Of a DNA stretch of 64,000 nt, positions 16,872 through 25,285 are shown piece after piece. Position numbers and translations under genes: made by a program. The notes beneath the pieces are model-generated. The model ran no database searches. It saw nothing but the letters and a program-made list of their open reading frames with translations, and had not been told where the DNA came from. Location: positions 1-64,000 of the forward strand of contig JADGEO010000011.1 in assembly GCA_016744335.1 (NCBI GenBank). Direction: 5' to 3'. The number at the start of each line of letters is the position of its first letter. The stretch's first letter is position 1. Origin of the DNA: Anaerolineales bacterium. Lineage in GTDB: Bacteria > Chloroflexota > Anaerolineae > Anaerolineales > Villigracilaceae.

Positions 16872-18416
16872 ATGACTGAGAAAATACAAAAAGAAGAAAA
16901 CTTAGCTTTAGAAGTTCGTCATGTTACCAAACGCTTTCCTGGTGTTATTGCTAACGATGATGTCAGCTTCTCACTGAAAAAAGGTGAGATTCACGCACTA
17001 CTTGGCGAAAATGGTGCAGGAAAATCAACCTTGATGAACGTAGTCTACGGTTTATACGCCCAAGATGAAGGTGAGTTTCTGATTGACAATAAAGTAGTTG
17101 AGATTAATGGACCTAGCGACGCGATCAACTACGGAATCGGCATGGTACACCAACACTTTATGCTCGTTCCCGTTTTTACTGTAGCAGAAAACATGATTCT
17201 CGGCTCAGAAGTAACCAAAGGCACAAGCCTAGATTTACGCCGAGCTAAAAAAGAGATTCTTGAAATCTCAGAAGCCTACGGTCTCAAAGTAGACCCAGAC
17301 GCACTAGTCGAAAACCTGCCCGTTGGCGTACAACAACGCGTAGAAATTTTGAAAGCACTCTACCGCAATGCTAATATCCTTGTTTTAGATGAGCCAACCG
17401 CGGTTTTAACCCCACAAGAAGCAGAAGATCTTTTTGATGTAATGCGCGAACTTACCCAAAAGGGTGTTTCTATTATTTTCATTACCCATAAGCTGAAAGA
17501 AATTCTCAACGTAGCCGATCGCGTTACTGTAATGAGACGCGGCAAGGTCGTTGGGCACACAAAACCATCTGAAACAGATGCCCAAGGTCTTGCTACCATG
17601 ATGGTAGGACGTGACGTTTTGCTCCAAGTTGAGAAAACGCCAGCAAAACCAAAAGAAGTTGTGCTTGAGGTCAATCATCTTAAAATCAACGATGAGCGCG
17701 ATATAGAAGTTGTAAAAAATGTCTCTTTTAATGTTCGTGCTGGTGAAATTTTGGGCATAGCAGGCATTCAAGGCAACGGACAAACCGAATTGATAGAAGC
17801 CCTTACAGGGCTACGTGATGCAAAATCTGGTGAAATACATCTCTCTGGAGAAATTATCCCCTTTGAGAAACCACGCTATCTTGTTGAGCACGGCATGGGG
17901 CATGTGCCCGAAGATAGGCATAAACATGGGCTAGTTTTAGCCTATAATTTAGCCGATAATACAGTGCTAAACACCTATTATCAAAAGCCTTTCGCTAGCA
18001 AAATGATGGTGCGCAACGACCAAGCCGTTCTATCGAACGCAATAGAGTTAATTAAACGCTTCGATGTTCGGTCACCAGGTGCGCATGTTGCCGCAGGTAC
18101 TTTGTCGGGCGGCAATCAACAAAAGGTGATTGTAGCGCGAGAATTTAGTCGTCCGCTAAAAGTACTTATCGCCAATCAACCTACACGCGGGCTAGACGTT
18201 GGTTCTATCGAATATATTCATAAAGAAATCATCAAAATGCGTGATGACGGCGTGGGCGTGATAGTCATCTCTGCCGAATTAGATGAAATTCTCTCTCTCT
18301 CTGACCGTATTGCCATTATGTTCCGAGGCGAAATCGTAACCATCATAGACGCAGAATCTGCCACACGTGAGCAATTGGGCTTATGGATGGCAGGAGCAAA
18401 TCCTGAAATGGCGTAG
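16872..18416 (+). CDS. ABC transporter ATP-binding protein, nucleoside-type (two ATPase domains)
   Basis: A 514-residue ATPase with two ABC domains (about 10-250 and 270-505), as in RbsA/YufO. Domain 1 has Walker A GENGAGKST and Walker B ILVLDEPTAVLTP, but its signature is the degenerate LPVGVQQRVE. Domain 2 has the degenerate Walker A GIQGNGQTE, a canonical signature LSGGNQQKV, and ANQPTRGLDVG in place of Walker B DEP. Together they should form one active composite site. The start at 16872 follows AAGGAATAAAGAC, four bases after the permease stop. A terminator closes the three-gene operon. Confidence 0.9.
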   Translation: MTEKIQKEENLALEVRHVTKRFPGVIANDDVSFSLKKGEIHALLGENGAGKSTLMNVVYGLYAQDEGEFLIDNKVVEINGPSDAINYGIGMVHQHFMLVPVFTVAENMILGSEVTKGTSLDLRRAKKEILEISEAYGLKVDPDALVENLPVGVQQRVEILKALYRNANILVLDEPTAVLTPQEAEDLFDVMRELTQKGVSIIFITHKLKEILNVADRVTVMRRGKVVGHTKPSETDAQGLATMMVGRDVLLQVEKTPAKPKEVVLEVNHLKINDERDIEVVKNVSFNVRAGEILGIAGIQGNGQTELIEALTGLRDAKSGEIHLSGEIIPFEKPRYLVEHGMGHVPEDRHKHGLVLAYNLADNTVLNTYYQKPFASKMMVRNDQAVLSNAIELIKRFDVRSPGAHVAAGTLSGGNQQKVIVAREFSRPLKVLIANQPTRGLDVGSIEYIHKEIIKMRDDGVGVIVISAELDEILSLSDRIAIMFRGEIVTIIDAESATREQLGLWMAGANPEMA

Positions 18417-18438
18417 AAAATCGAAAAAATAAAAAGTG

Positions 18439-18470
18439 AAAAGACGCTCTAATTTTTCAGAGCGTCTTTT
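18439..18470 (+). terminator. Terminator of the nucleoside-type ABC operon
   Basis: 12-bp inverted repeat AAAAGACGCTCT / AGAGCGTCTTTT with an 8-base loop and T run. Confidence 0.9.
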
Positions 18471-18551
18471 TTCTTTAAAGGGGTGAAATCTAAGAATGTG
18501 AAACTTCCCCTACTCAAATGATGTACAATTGCCTATATTAAGGAGGCACTT

Positions 18552-19409
18552 ATGTCTAAAAACGCCAAGTTTTTCTTGCTACTTAGTTCACTTATCCTCT
18601 TCGTTTTTGCTTGTACACTTCCCGCCAGCCAGCAAAAGAAAAATGATCCCAACATCATATTCACTGCCGCCGCGCAAACAGCTTCTGTTCAACTTACAGA
18701 ATCTGTATTAAATAACACAACAACACAAACTCCCCCAACTCTCTCCCCTGCGCTCACACCTACCGTCAAAACCCCAACGAGAGAAGATTGCGACAAAGCC
18801 AAATTCATTGAAGATATTACTGTCTCAGACGGCACCGTCTTTGCCCCCGGAGAAAGTTTCACAAAAACTTGGCGTGTCAAAAACACTGGCACCTGCACAT
18901 GGACAACAGGCTACGCACTAGTCATTGATGGTGGCTCAGAAATGAGCGGCATCTCCCCCGCCCTGCTCACCAACACTGTTGCCCCCGGCGAAATAACAGA
19001 CATCTCGGTAAACCTAGTTGCCCCAAATACCCACGGTGATTATCAAAGCAATTGGCAAATTAGAAACGATTCTGGTGAAAAGTTTGCAAAAGTCTATGTG
19101 CAAATCGAAGTCGGCACGCCCACATTTGCCGTCACCAGCGTAAAACTCACTTCCACAGGCTCTTGCGGTAACTTCACCATCACCGCCGACATCACCGCCA
19201 ACGGGAAAGGCGAAGTTACCTATAAATGGATACGAAGCGATGGCGCAACAGACAACGCTGATCATCCCACCCTAAAGTTTACCTCCGCAGGCACAAAATT
19301 GGTAAGCACCAATTGGAATCTAAATAGCGCAGGCTCTCATTGGATGGACATTTATATAGATGCCCCTAACCATCAACAATTTGGACGCGCAGATTTAAAT
19401 TGCCCCTGA
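18552..19409 (+). CDS. Lipoprotein with NBR1-type Ig-like domain (1)
   Basis: A 285-residue lipoprotein. A signal peptide ends with lipobox VFAC (Cys21). A Thr/Pro-rich spacer (50-75) leads to an NBR1-like Ig domain at about 80-180, recognised by FIEDITVSDGTVFAPGESFT, KTWRVKNTGTCTWT and VNLVAPNTHGDYQSNWQIRN. A second beta-sandwich of about 90 residues follows (VTSVKLTSTGSCGNF onward). NBR1 domains in bacteria are poorly characterised; extracellular glycan or protein binding is a reasonable guess. AAGGAGGCACTT precedes the ATG. It is paralogous to the next gene. Confidence 0.82.
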   Translation: MSKNAKFFLLLSSLILFVFACTLPASQQKKNDPNIIFTAAAQTASVQLTESVLNNTTTQTPPTLSPALTPTVKTPTREDCDKAKFIEDITVSDGTVFAPGESFTKTWRVKNTGTCTWTTGYALVIDGGSEMSGISPALLTNTVAPGEITDISVNLVAPNTHGDYQSNWQIRNDSGEKFAKVYVQIEVGTPTFAVTSVKLTSTGSCGNFTITADITANGKGEVTYKWIRSDGATDNADHPTLKFTSAGTKLVSTNWNLNSAGSHWMDIYIDAPNHQQFGRADLNCP

Positions 19410-19607
19410 TTTTTTAGATAAAGGAGACGAGAAGCACGCACATCAACAGGCGTAACTTCCCCGTTTTAGGCTGGAGACGCGCTAAATAAGCTGGGTTACT
19501 GAAAAAAGCATTGTGCTTATCCCCCCTCTAGCCCACTATACATAAAAGCAAAAATCTGTATAATAGCCTTCGTTAGGGATTATATTCCCCCTATCAAAGG
19601 ATAAAAA

Positions 19608-20582
19608 ATGAACAAGAAAATTTTGATACTCATTTTCGCACTAAGTCTTATAATGAGTGCATGTGGCTCTTCTACCCCATCAGATGAAGATATAGCCATG
19701 ATCTCCACGTCAGCGGCTCAAACTGTTGAAGCCCAATTTGCCGAAATAGCAAATGAGAGCACCTCCATTGCTCTTCCCACAGCAATAAAAACTCAGGAAG
19801 CTCCTGAAGGAGCCACCGCAGTACCCGCAACCCCAACTGTAGACACCAACCTTTCCACCCTCCCCGAAGGGGCACTAGTCGCCAACTTATATAGTGAATC
19901 GCATCCCGATGGCACCGTTCTTGAAACTGGTGAATTCTTTACAAAAAGCTGGTCTTTACAAAATAATGGCACTTATACATGGAGTAAAGATTATAAATTA
20001 GTCTACTGGGATGGAAATATCTTAGGCGGTGCGGCAGAATATAATTTCTTCGATGTTATTGGACCAGGTGAAATCTTAACCATGCCCATTCAGCTCCTTG
20101 CCCCAGATGCGGCAGGCAATTATACGGGCTACTGGAAGATAAAATCACCTTCTGGCTATGTTTTTGGCGTAGGTGAATACAACGCCCCCATTTCAGTTAA
20201 AGTAGATGTTAGAGAATCAGACGATATTGAGTATGGCATTACTTCTGTTGAATACTCAATGACACGCGACCCCGAATTCGGTTGCCCAGCAAATGTTAAA
20301 CGAACAATCCATGCCACCATCAGCGTTAGCGGACCAATGAAAATCAGATACCAGTTTTATCAACGTGAAAGCGATGGTCAAATTGTGAAGCAAAGAAAAC
20401 AATGGCTAAACTTTGACGAAGCAGGTACTAAAACCGTCTCAAATCTTTGGCAACTCAATATGTGTGTAAATGCAAAACCACGTTACGTAAGTTTTGTTGT
20501 CTTAAACCCAGAGACAGACAACCCCAGGTATCAATATCCTGAGTTTTCATTTATCAACAATTGCCCTGATTTGTGCCCCTAA
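19608..20582 (+). CDS. Lipoprotein with NBR1-type Ig-like domain (2)
   Basis: A 324-residue paralogue of the preceding lipoprotein. Lipobox MSAC has Cys19. A low-complexity Ala/Thr/Pro linker spans about 25-90. The NBR1 Ig-like domain spans about 90-200 (HPDGTVLETGEFFTKSWSLQ, NNGTYTWSKDYKLVYWDG, LLAPDAAGNYTGYWKIKSP). A C-terminal beta-rich domain has two Cys pairs (FGCPANVK, NNCPDLCP). The conserved aromatic pattern around N-N-G-T-x-T-W is the domain hallmark. It has its own upstream region of about 200 bases and a terminator after it. Confidence 0.82.
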   Translation: MNKKILILIFALSLIMSACGSSTPSDEDIAMISTSAAQTVEAQFAEIANESTSIALPTAIKTQEAPEGATAVPATPTVDTNLSTLPEGALVANLYSESHPDGTVLETGEFFTKSWSLQNNGTYTWSKDYKLVYWDGNILGGAAEYNFFDVIGPGEILTMPIQLLAPDAAGNYTGYWKIKSPSGYVFGVGEYNAPISVKVDVRESDDIEYGITSVEYSMTRDPEFGCPANVKRTIHATISVSGPMKIRYQFYQRESDGQIVKQRKQWLNFDEAGTKTVSNLWQLNMCVNAKPRYVSFVVLNPETDNPRYQYPEFSFINNCPDLCP

Positions 20583-20605
20583 TAACCTACTATGGCTCAA
20601 AAGAA

Positions 20606-20635
20606 AAAAGAGACCGCCAAATGGCGGTCTCTTTT
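20606..20635. terminator. Terminator between convergent lipoprotein and phosphate-transporter genes
   Basis: Perfect 14-bp inverted repeat AAAAGAGACCGCCA / TGGCGGTCTCTTTT with a 2-base loop, usable in both directions. Confidence 0.9.
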
Positions 20636-20726
20636 GCTTAACCAAATTTGTTTCTCTTCAAACCTAAAGCCCAATAAGGGCACCCAAGCCCAAAGTTACG
20701 CGTGTGGCGGTGCGAAGCACATCATC

Positions 20727-21728
20727 CTATAAAACTTGTTCGAGAATCCAATATATCCCGGCGGCAACGATAGCGGTGGCAGGAATTGTGACTACCCAAG
20801 CAACCGCAATATCTTTAGCGACACCCCAGCGTACCATTTTCACTCTATCTGCGGAACCTACTCCCATGATGGAAGAGCTAACAACTTGTGTAGTGCTAAC
20901 AGGACCACCCATAACAGATGCGCCCAAAATCACAACTGCCGATGTAAGCTGAGAACTAAAAGCATGCACAGGGCGGATTTTATAGAACTTTCCACCGAGT
21001 GTTTTGATGAGGCTCCAACCGCCGAAGGCGGTGCCAAGGGCGATGGCTCCTGCGCTGATTGTGATGACCCAAATAGGAACTTCAAACGCAGGAATTACAC
21101 CCGCTGAAACCAAAGCCAATGTGATAATACCCATCGTTTTTTGGGCATCATTTGTGCCATGTGAAAGAGAAAGAGCTATGGCAGAGACCATTTGAGAGCG
21201 TCTAAAAAAGCTATTAATTTTAGGAGATGCGCCACGCGCAAGGAAAAAAATTATTTTGGTGAATAAATAACCTAAGAATAAACCAAAAATGGGGGAAGTA
21301 AAAAGGGCAATGAGAACCTTCTTCAAGCCCGCCAATTCTATAGCACCAATGCCAGCACCGATTGTAACAGCCCCCATCAACCCACCGATGAGGGCATGAG
21401 ATGAACTGCTCGGTATTCCCATAGCCCATGTGAGCAAGTTCCACAAAATAGCACTAGAAAGCGCGGCAACAAGCACGGTAAGAGAAATAGCCTCTGCATC
21501 AACGATTTCATCCCCGATAGTGGTCGCAACGGCTACCCCAAAAAGAAAAGGGGCAATAAAATGTGAAATGGCAGTAATGCCCAACGCAACACGCGGATTA
21601 AAAGCGCGTGAGGCTATCATAGTCGCTACAATATTGCTCGAATCATGAATACCATTGAGAAAATCGAAGATGATGGCTAAAACAATCACCACAATTAGAA
21701 TAGGGGAGAATGTGGATAACATACTCAA
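20727..21728 (-). CDS. Inorganic phosphate transporter, PiT family
   Basis: A 333-residue PiT permease for low-affinity phosphate or metal-phosphate uptake, with about ten helices. The duplicated family signatures are visible: FDFLNGIHDSSNIVATMIASRA near the N-terminus and SHGTNDAQKTMGIITLAL in the second half. The pore residues GIPSSSSHALIGG and GGPVSTTQVVSSSIMG are also present. It lies four bases downstream of the DUF47 (PhoU-like) gene, the usual two-gene arrangement in which DUF47 modulates the transporter. Confidence 0.93.
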   Translation of the reverse strand: MSMLSTFSPILIVVIVLAIIFDFLNGIHDSSNIVATMIASRAFNPRVALGITAISHFIAPFLFGVAVATTIGDEIVDAEAISLTVLVAALSSAILWNLLTWAMGIPSSSSHALIGGLMGAVTIGAGIGAIELAGLKKVLIALFTSPIFGLFLGYLFTKIIFFLARGASPKINSFFRRSQMVSAIALSLSHGTNDAQKTMGIITLALVSAGVIPAFEVPIWVITISAGAIALGTAFGGWSLIKTLGGKFYKIRPVHAFSSQLTSAVVILGASVMGGPVSTTQVVSSSIMGVGSADRVKMVRWGVAKDIAVAWVVTIPATAIVAAGIYWILEQVL

Positions 21729-21732
21729 CTCC

Positions 21733-22350
21733 CTAACTTATCTTTACAACAATATCGGCAATCAAATTCGCGGCTTCATCAGCACGGTCGGCGGCATTAC
21801 TAAGATGGCGTAACACCTCACGCCTTTTGAGCATCTCAAAAACATGATGTACATCTTCAGGACCGCTGAAAATATCGGCAATAGCTTCACGATAGACTTG
21901 CTCTACTCGGGTCTCCATCGCTTTGGCACGTTGTGAATGTTCTGCCGCAACGGCAGGGTGCTCTTCAATACGTTGCATTGCCATATATAACTCATAGGTG
22001 GAGGCTTTTAAATGCGAAGTCATACGCATCATAAAACTGGTTGGCTCAACCTTTAACACATCCATCTCGCTAACCGTGCTATAGGCATAATCTACAACAT
22101 CATCAATAGAGCGGGAGAGCGCAAAAATATCTTCTCGGTCTATGGGCGTAACAAAAGATTTATTTAGCTCCGCAATCAAAATACGGCGCACCTCATCGGC
22201 TTCTTTCTCAATAATCGTTATTTGCTCTGCTATCTCGTGCGTATGCACATCCATATATTTCTGCAAAGCATCAACGCCTTTATGCGTTAAAGCCGCTTGC
22301 TCTATGAGCAAAGCAATAAATTTGTCTGGTTTCTTCTTGAATAGGTTCAT
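21733..22350 (-). CDS. DUF47 family PhoU-like protein
   Basis: A 205-residue all-helical protein of the DUF47/PhoU-like family. It begins with the typical KPDKFIALLIEQAALTHKGVDALQKYM and contains EKEADEVRRILIAELNKSFVTPIDREDIF, carrying the conserved E-x3-D and D-R-E-D metal-binding positions. Such proteins act with PiT permeases, with which it is co-transcribed four bases upstream. It is separated from the YigZ gene by 11 bases, so the three form an operon. Confidence 0.92.
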   Translation of the reverse strand: MNLFKKKPDKFIALLIEQAALTHKGVDALQKYMDVHTHEIAEQITIIEKEADEVRRILIAELNKSFVTPIDREDIFALSRSIDDVVDYAYSTVSEMDVLKVEPTSFMMRMTSHLKASTYELYMAMQRIEEHPAVAAEHSQRAKAMETRVEQVYREAIADIFSGPEDVHHVFEMLKRREVLRHLSNAADRADEAANLIADIVVKIS

Positions 22351-22361
22351 ATTTATTTCCT

Positions 22362-22994
22362 TTATACTAATTTCACCAAAACTTCTTTTGTTTCAACAAT
22401 CGCAACATTCAATTTCCCCGAAGAAAGTTCTTGCAACCCCACCTCAAAACGCTCGAGCTTTTCTACAGGAAAACGGATGGTAAGTGTCACATCTGCCATA
22501 AATTCTTCCTCTAAAACCTCCCCATCCCTTGCCTTTACCAAAAGGCGGATTTGCTCCAAGAGCGGATATGGCGTAGCCAAAAGCACGGTATGCGCCATCA
22601 CCTTTTGGGCGCGGGGAACAACCGAAACGACCGCGTTAACGGCTTGGGTATACGCCTTCACCAAACCGCCTGTCCCCAGCTTGGTACCCCCAAAATAACG
22701 CGTTACAACCACCACTACATCGCCCAAACCACTCCCACGCAAAACCGCAAGAGCTGGTCTCCCCGCCGTTCCCGAAGGCTCACCATCGTCAGATGCGTGG
22801 GCTGTAACAGAATTCCCGCTCCCAATCAAAAAAGCGGGGACATTATGCGTAGCATCCCCAAACTCATCTTTTATACAAGAAATAAAAGAGCGGGCATCTT
22901 CTACGCTAAAAGCCGGCGACAGCGTAGCAATAAAGCGCGATCCACCAATAAAAACTTCTTTTCGTATTTTTTTTGCAGGAACAAGATAAGCCAT
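22362..22994 (-). CDS. YigZ/IMPACT family protein
   Basis: A 210-residue two-domain protein. The N-terminal IMPACT/UPF0029 domain (about 15-120) has SRFIATLSPAFSVEDARSFI, the family motif HNVPAFLIG, DDGEPSGTAGRPAL and VVVTRYFGGTKLGTGGLVKA. The C-terminal DUF1949-like ferredoxin fold covers about 135-205. The function is uncertain; links to translation stress and proline-peptide hydrolysis have been proposed for homologues. It is the first gene of a minus-strand unit with DUF47 and PiT genes, and the functional relation to phosphate is unclear. Confidence 0.9.
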   Translation of the reverse strand: MAYLVPAKKIRKEVFIGGSRFIATLSPAFSVEDARSFISCIKDEFGDATHNVPAFLIGSGNSVTAHASDDGEPSGTAGRPALAVLRGSGLGDVVVVVTRYFGGTKLGTGGLVKAYTQAVNAVVSVVPRAQKVMAHTVLLATPYPLLEQIRLLVKARDGEVLEEEFMADVTLTIRFPVEKLERFEVGLQELSSGKLNVAIVETKEVLVKLV

Positions 22995-23262
22995 ACGAAT
23001 AAGTATAACTTAAGCGCAACATTTTGTAAGAAACAGAATCTGCAAAAACCCACGTTGAGGATAATCAATAGAACAGAAGGAATTTATACTATACTTCCTT
23101 ACGCATAAACCACTTGGCAGAAACTTCCCCTCCCCCCCTTTTCTTCAGGAAAAAGCATCCGAATCAAAAGGTTCTTATCATACTTTAGGGCAACTTGACG
23201 CCCCTATTGTGTTGTGCTACTATCAACCTTGAGAAGATATGTTTTTTAAAGAGGAGATTTCC

Positions 23263-23952
23263 ATGATGAAAAAGAAAAACGTCTATATATTAATAATAAT
23301 CATAGTTGCTATGGCATTCACTACAGTTAGCTGTGAACGCTCTTATGATGAAACAGAAGGCGAAGCTGAAAGCCAGGCTACCCCTACATTATTCCCAGAC
23401 ACTATCCCCGCTGATGATATGGACGCTCTTGCCATCACTGGCGCACAAACAGCTACCGCCATGGCAATTGCCTCTGGTGCCCCAACACTGGTTACAACAC
23501 CTACTACAGTGCCTAGCACACCAATAAGTGGCACTCCAGCTACTCCTAGTCAGCTTCCAGCAACTTCTCCTGCGGCATCTGTTGCCCCACCCACATCTAG
23601 TGTTGGTGTCCCCACCACTTATGCTTTACAACAAGGTGAATTCCCCTATTGTATTGCTCGCCGTTTTGATATTGACCCAAGCGAACTAATCAACTATAAC
23701 AATCTTTCTAGTTCACAAGCACTGGCACTTCAGCCAGGGTTAGTATTGAGCATTCCTCAAGGTGGTAAAGCTTTCCCCTCTACGCGAGCGTTAAATGCAC
23801 ACCCTACTAGCTATACTGTACCCTCAACAATGAGCGTTTATGCTGTTGCTTGTTATTTTGGCGATGTTGATCCCTCAGCAATAACAAGTGCAAACCCGAG
23901 CATCACAGACCCCAACAATATCGCTACAGGCACAATACTTACCATTCCCTAA
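23263..23952 (+). CDS. LysM domain lipoprotein
   Basis: A 229-residue secreted lipoprotein with signal peptide and lipobox TVSC (Cys about residue 26). A long Thr/Pro/Ala-rich linker (60-115) leads to two LysM-like repeats. The first is TYALQQGEFPYCIARRFDID to LVLSIPQ; the second is SYTVPSTMSVYAVACYFGDV to GTILTIP. LysM repeats bind peptidoglycan or chitin-like N-acetylglucosamine chains. Cysteines in both repeats may form a disulfide. The start at 23263 is supported by AAAGAGGAGATTTCC. A terminator follows. Confidence 0.85.
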   Translation: MMKKKNVYILIIIIVAMAFTTVSCERSYDETEGEAESQATPTLFPDTIPADDMDALAITGAQTATAMAIASGAPTLVTTPTTVPSTPISGTPATPSQLPATSPAASVAPPTSSVGVPTTYALQQGEFPYCIARRFDIDPSELINYNNLSSSQALALQPGLVLSIPQGGKAFPSTRALNAHPTSYTVPSTMSVYAVACYFGDVDPSAITSANPSITDPNNIATGTILTIP

Positions 23953-23971
23953 CAACTTTTCTATAAAATTT

Positions 23972-24007
23972 AAAACACCCAAGAGAAGAACTTCTCTTGG
24001 GTGTTTT
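23972..24007 (+). terminator. Terminator after the LysM lipoprotein gene
   Basis: Perfect 17-bp inverted repeat AAAACACCCAAGAGAAG / CTTCTCTTGGGTGTTTT with a 2-base loop. Confidence 0.92.
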
Positions 24008-24025
24008 CTATATATGGAGATAAAA

Positions 24026-24565
24026 ATGAATTTTGAATTGCTTGATTCTGAAGAGATTTTTGAAGGACGTGTTTTCACTATTCGGCGCGACAATTTGCGC
24101 ACGCCCGATGGTAGAACAACAAAATTTGATATTGTAGAACATCACGGCTCTGTCGTTATTTTGCCCATTGACGCAGATGGCAATCTTTTACTTGTGCGTC
24201 AATATCGTCATGCCGCACTGGCAGATATGCTCGAACTGCCAGCGGGCGTACTAGAAGAAAATGAAGAGCCAATTCTCTCTGCGGGGCGCGAACTTCGTGA
24301 AGAGACAGGTATGGCATCTAATAATTTGGTTGAGTTAGGAAAGTTTTATCTTGCCCCTGGCTATTCAACAGAATTGATGACCGTCTTTTTAGCCACCGAT
24401 TTATATGAAAACCCCCTTGCCCCAGATGCCGATGAATTCTTAGCCTTAGAAAAAATACCTGTAGAAGAGGCTCTAAGTTTAGCTGAAAAAGGCGAGATGC
24501 CAGATGCAAAAACCTTGGCGGCTTTATTGATGGCACGTCCGCAGTTAGAAAAATACTTGAAATAA
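24026..24565 (+). CDS. NUDIX hydrolase (ADP-ribose pyrophosphatase type)
   Basis: A 179-residue Nudix enzyme. The complete Nudix box G-x5-E-x7-REL-x-EE-x-G is present (GVLEENEEPILSAGRELREE, then TGM), at about residues 75-97. The upstream strands (LLVRQYRHAALADMLELPAG) and YLAPGYSTELMTVFLA match ADP-ribose pyrophosphatases (NudF-like). It should hydrolyse ADP-ribose or similar nucleoside diphosphate derivatives. The start at 24026 follows GGAGATAAAA; longer in-frame starts overlap the preceding gene and its terminator. Confidence 0.9.
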   Translation: MNFELLDSEEIFEGRVFTIRRDNLRTPDGRTTKFDIVEHHGSVVILPIDADGNLLLVRQYRHAALADMLELPAGVLEENEEPILSAGRELREETGMASNNLVELGKFYLAPGYSTELMTVFLATDLYENPLAPDADEFLALEKIPVEEALSLAEKGEMPDAKTLAALLMARPQLEKYLK

Positions 24566-24619
24566 ACGTGTTACGCGACATCTCTTATATAATTTTGAGC
24601 ATTAGATAAAGCCGAAGCT

Positions 24620-25099
24620 ATGAAAGAATTTCCCTCCTTCCTAAACACTGAATTCTATATCACTCACGGAGAAATACTTGCCAATAGTTATAAGAATCTG
24701 ACAGGAAACAACCTGATTAAAAAAAGTAAAAAAGGTCTTCCTAAAATAATTCAGTTATGGAATGCTCCCTATGCCATACTCTCTCATGGCATAGAAGATG
24801 ATCCTATTTTTAATTTTGGAAACAGAATTGCCCTTGAACTATTTGAGTTTACGTTTAGCGATTTTATAAAACTACCCTCACGTAAATCGGCTGAGGAAGC
24901 GAATCGAGAGAAACGGGCAAAAATTATGGACGAAGTCGCAAAAAATGGATTTATCAGGAACTACACTGGCACAAGAATATCAGCAACTGGAAAAAGTTTT
25001 AAAATTTTAGACACCCATATTTGGAATTTATCAGATAGAGAGGAAAATCTCTACGGTCAGGCGGCTCTATTTGAAAAATGGGAACAAAAGGATATTTAG
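24620..25099 (+). CDS. MEKHLA domain-containing protein
   Basis: A 159-residue protein matching the MEKHLA (PAS-like) domain. Diagnostic segments are LWNAPYAILSHGIEDDPIFN and FGNRIALELFEFTFSDFIKL, then LPSRKSAEEANREKRA and the C-terminal DTHIWNLSDREENLYGQAA. The domain occurs fused to plant HD-ZIP regulators and as free-standing bacterial proteins; it is presumed to sense a ligand or redox state. The gene follows the NUDIX gene by 54 bases and ends at its own terminator, so it may be co-transcribed. Confidence 0.82.
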   Translation: MKEFPSFLNTEFYITHGEILANSYKNLTGNNLIKKSKKGLPKIIQLWNAPYAILSHGIEDDPIFNFGNRIALELFEFTFSDFIKLPSRKSAEEANREKRAKIMDEVAKNGFIRNYTGTRISATGKSFKILDTHIWNLSDREENLYGQAALFEKWEQKDI

Positions 25100-25113
25100 A
25101 AGCTCAATTATAG

Positions 25114-25138
25114 CTCACGTTTCTGACGTGAGTTTTTT
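25114..25138 (+). terminator. Terminator after the MEKHLA gene
   Basis: 7-bp stem CTCACGT / ACGTGAG followed by T6. Confidence 0.85.
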
Positions 25139-25246
25139 GTGTACGAGAATATATGACAAGTCGCAGAGACTTTTTAGATATAGATAACTACAGAAAAAAG
25201 CCCTAATATATTATACTTAGGTTGGTTTTTTACACTTATATATTCG

Positions 25247-25268
25247 CAATATAATTATTATTATATTG
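25247..25268. promoter_or_regulatory. AT-rich palindrome upstream of PFOR
   Basis: CAATATAAT-TATT-ATTATATTG, ending 18 bases before the PFOR start codon and next to its AAGGAG site. It may be a repressor site or an mRNA hairpin limiting ribosome access. Confidence 0.4.
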
Positions 25269-25285
25269 ACTAAAGGAGTATCTTT

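Noticed and set aside
19430..19520. Possible c-di-GMP-I (GEMM) riboswitch before the second NBR1 lipoprotein gene
   Set aside because: CACGCA, GACGC and AGCTGGGTTACTGA occur in the right order and resemble the motif, but the GCAAACC core, the GAAA tetraloop and the entire second hairpin are missing, so a functional aptamer is not supported.
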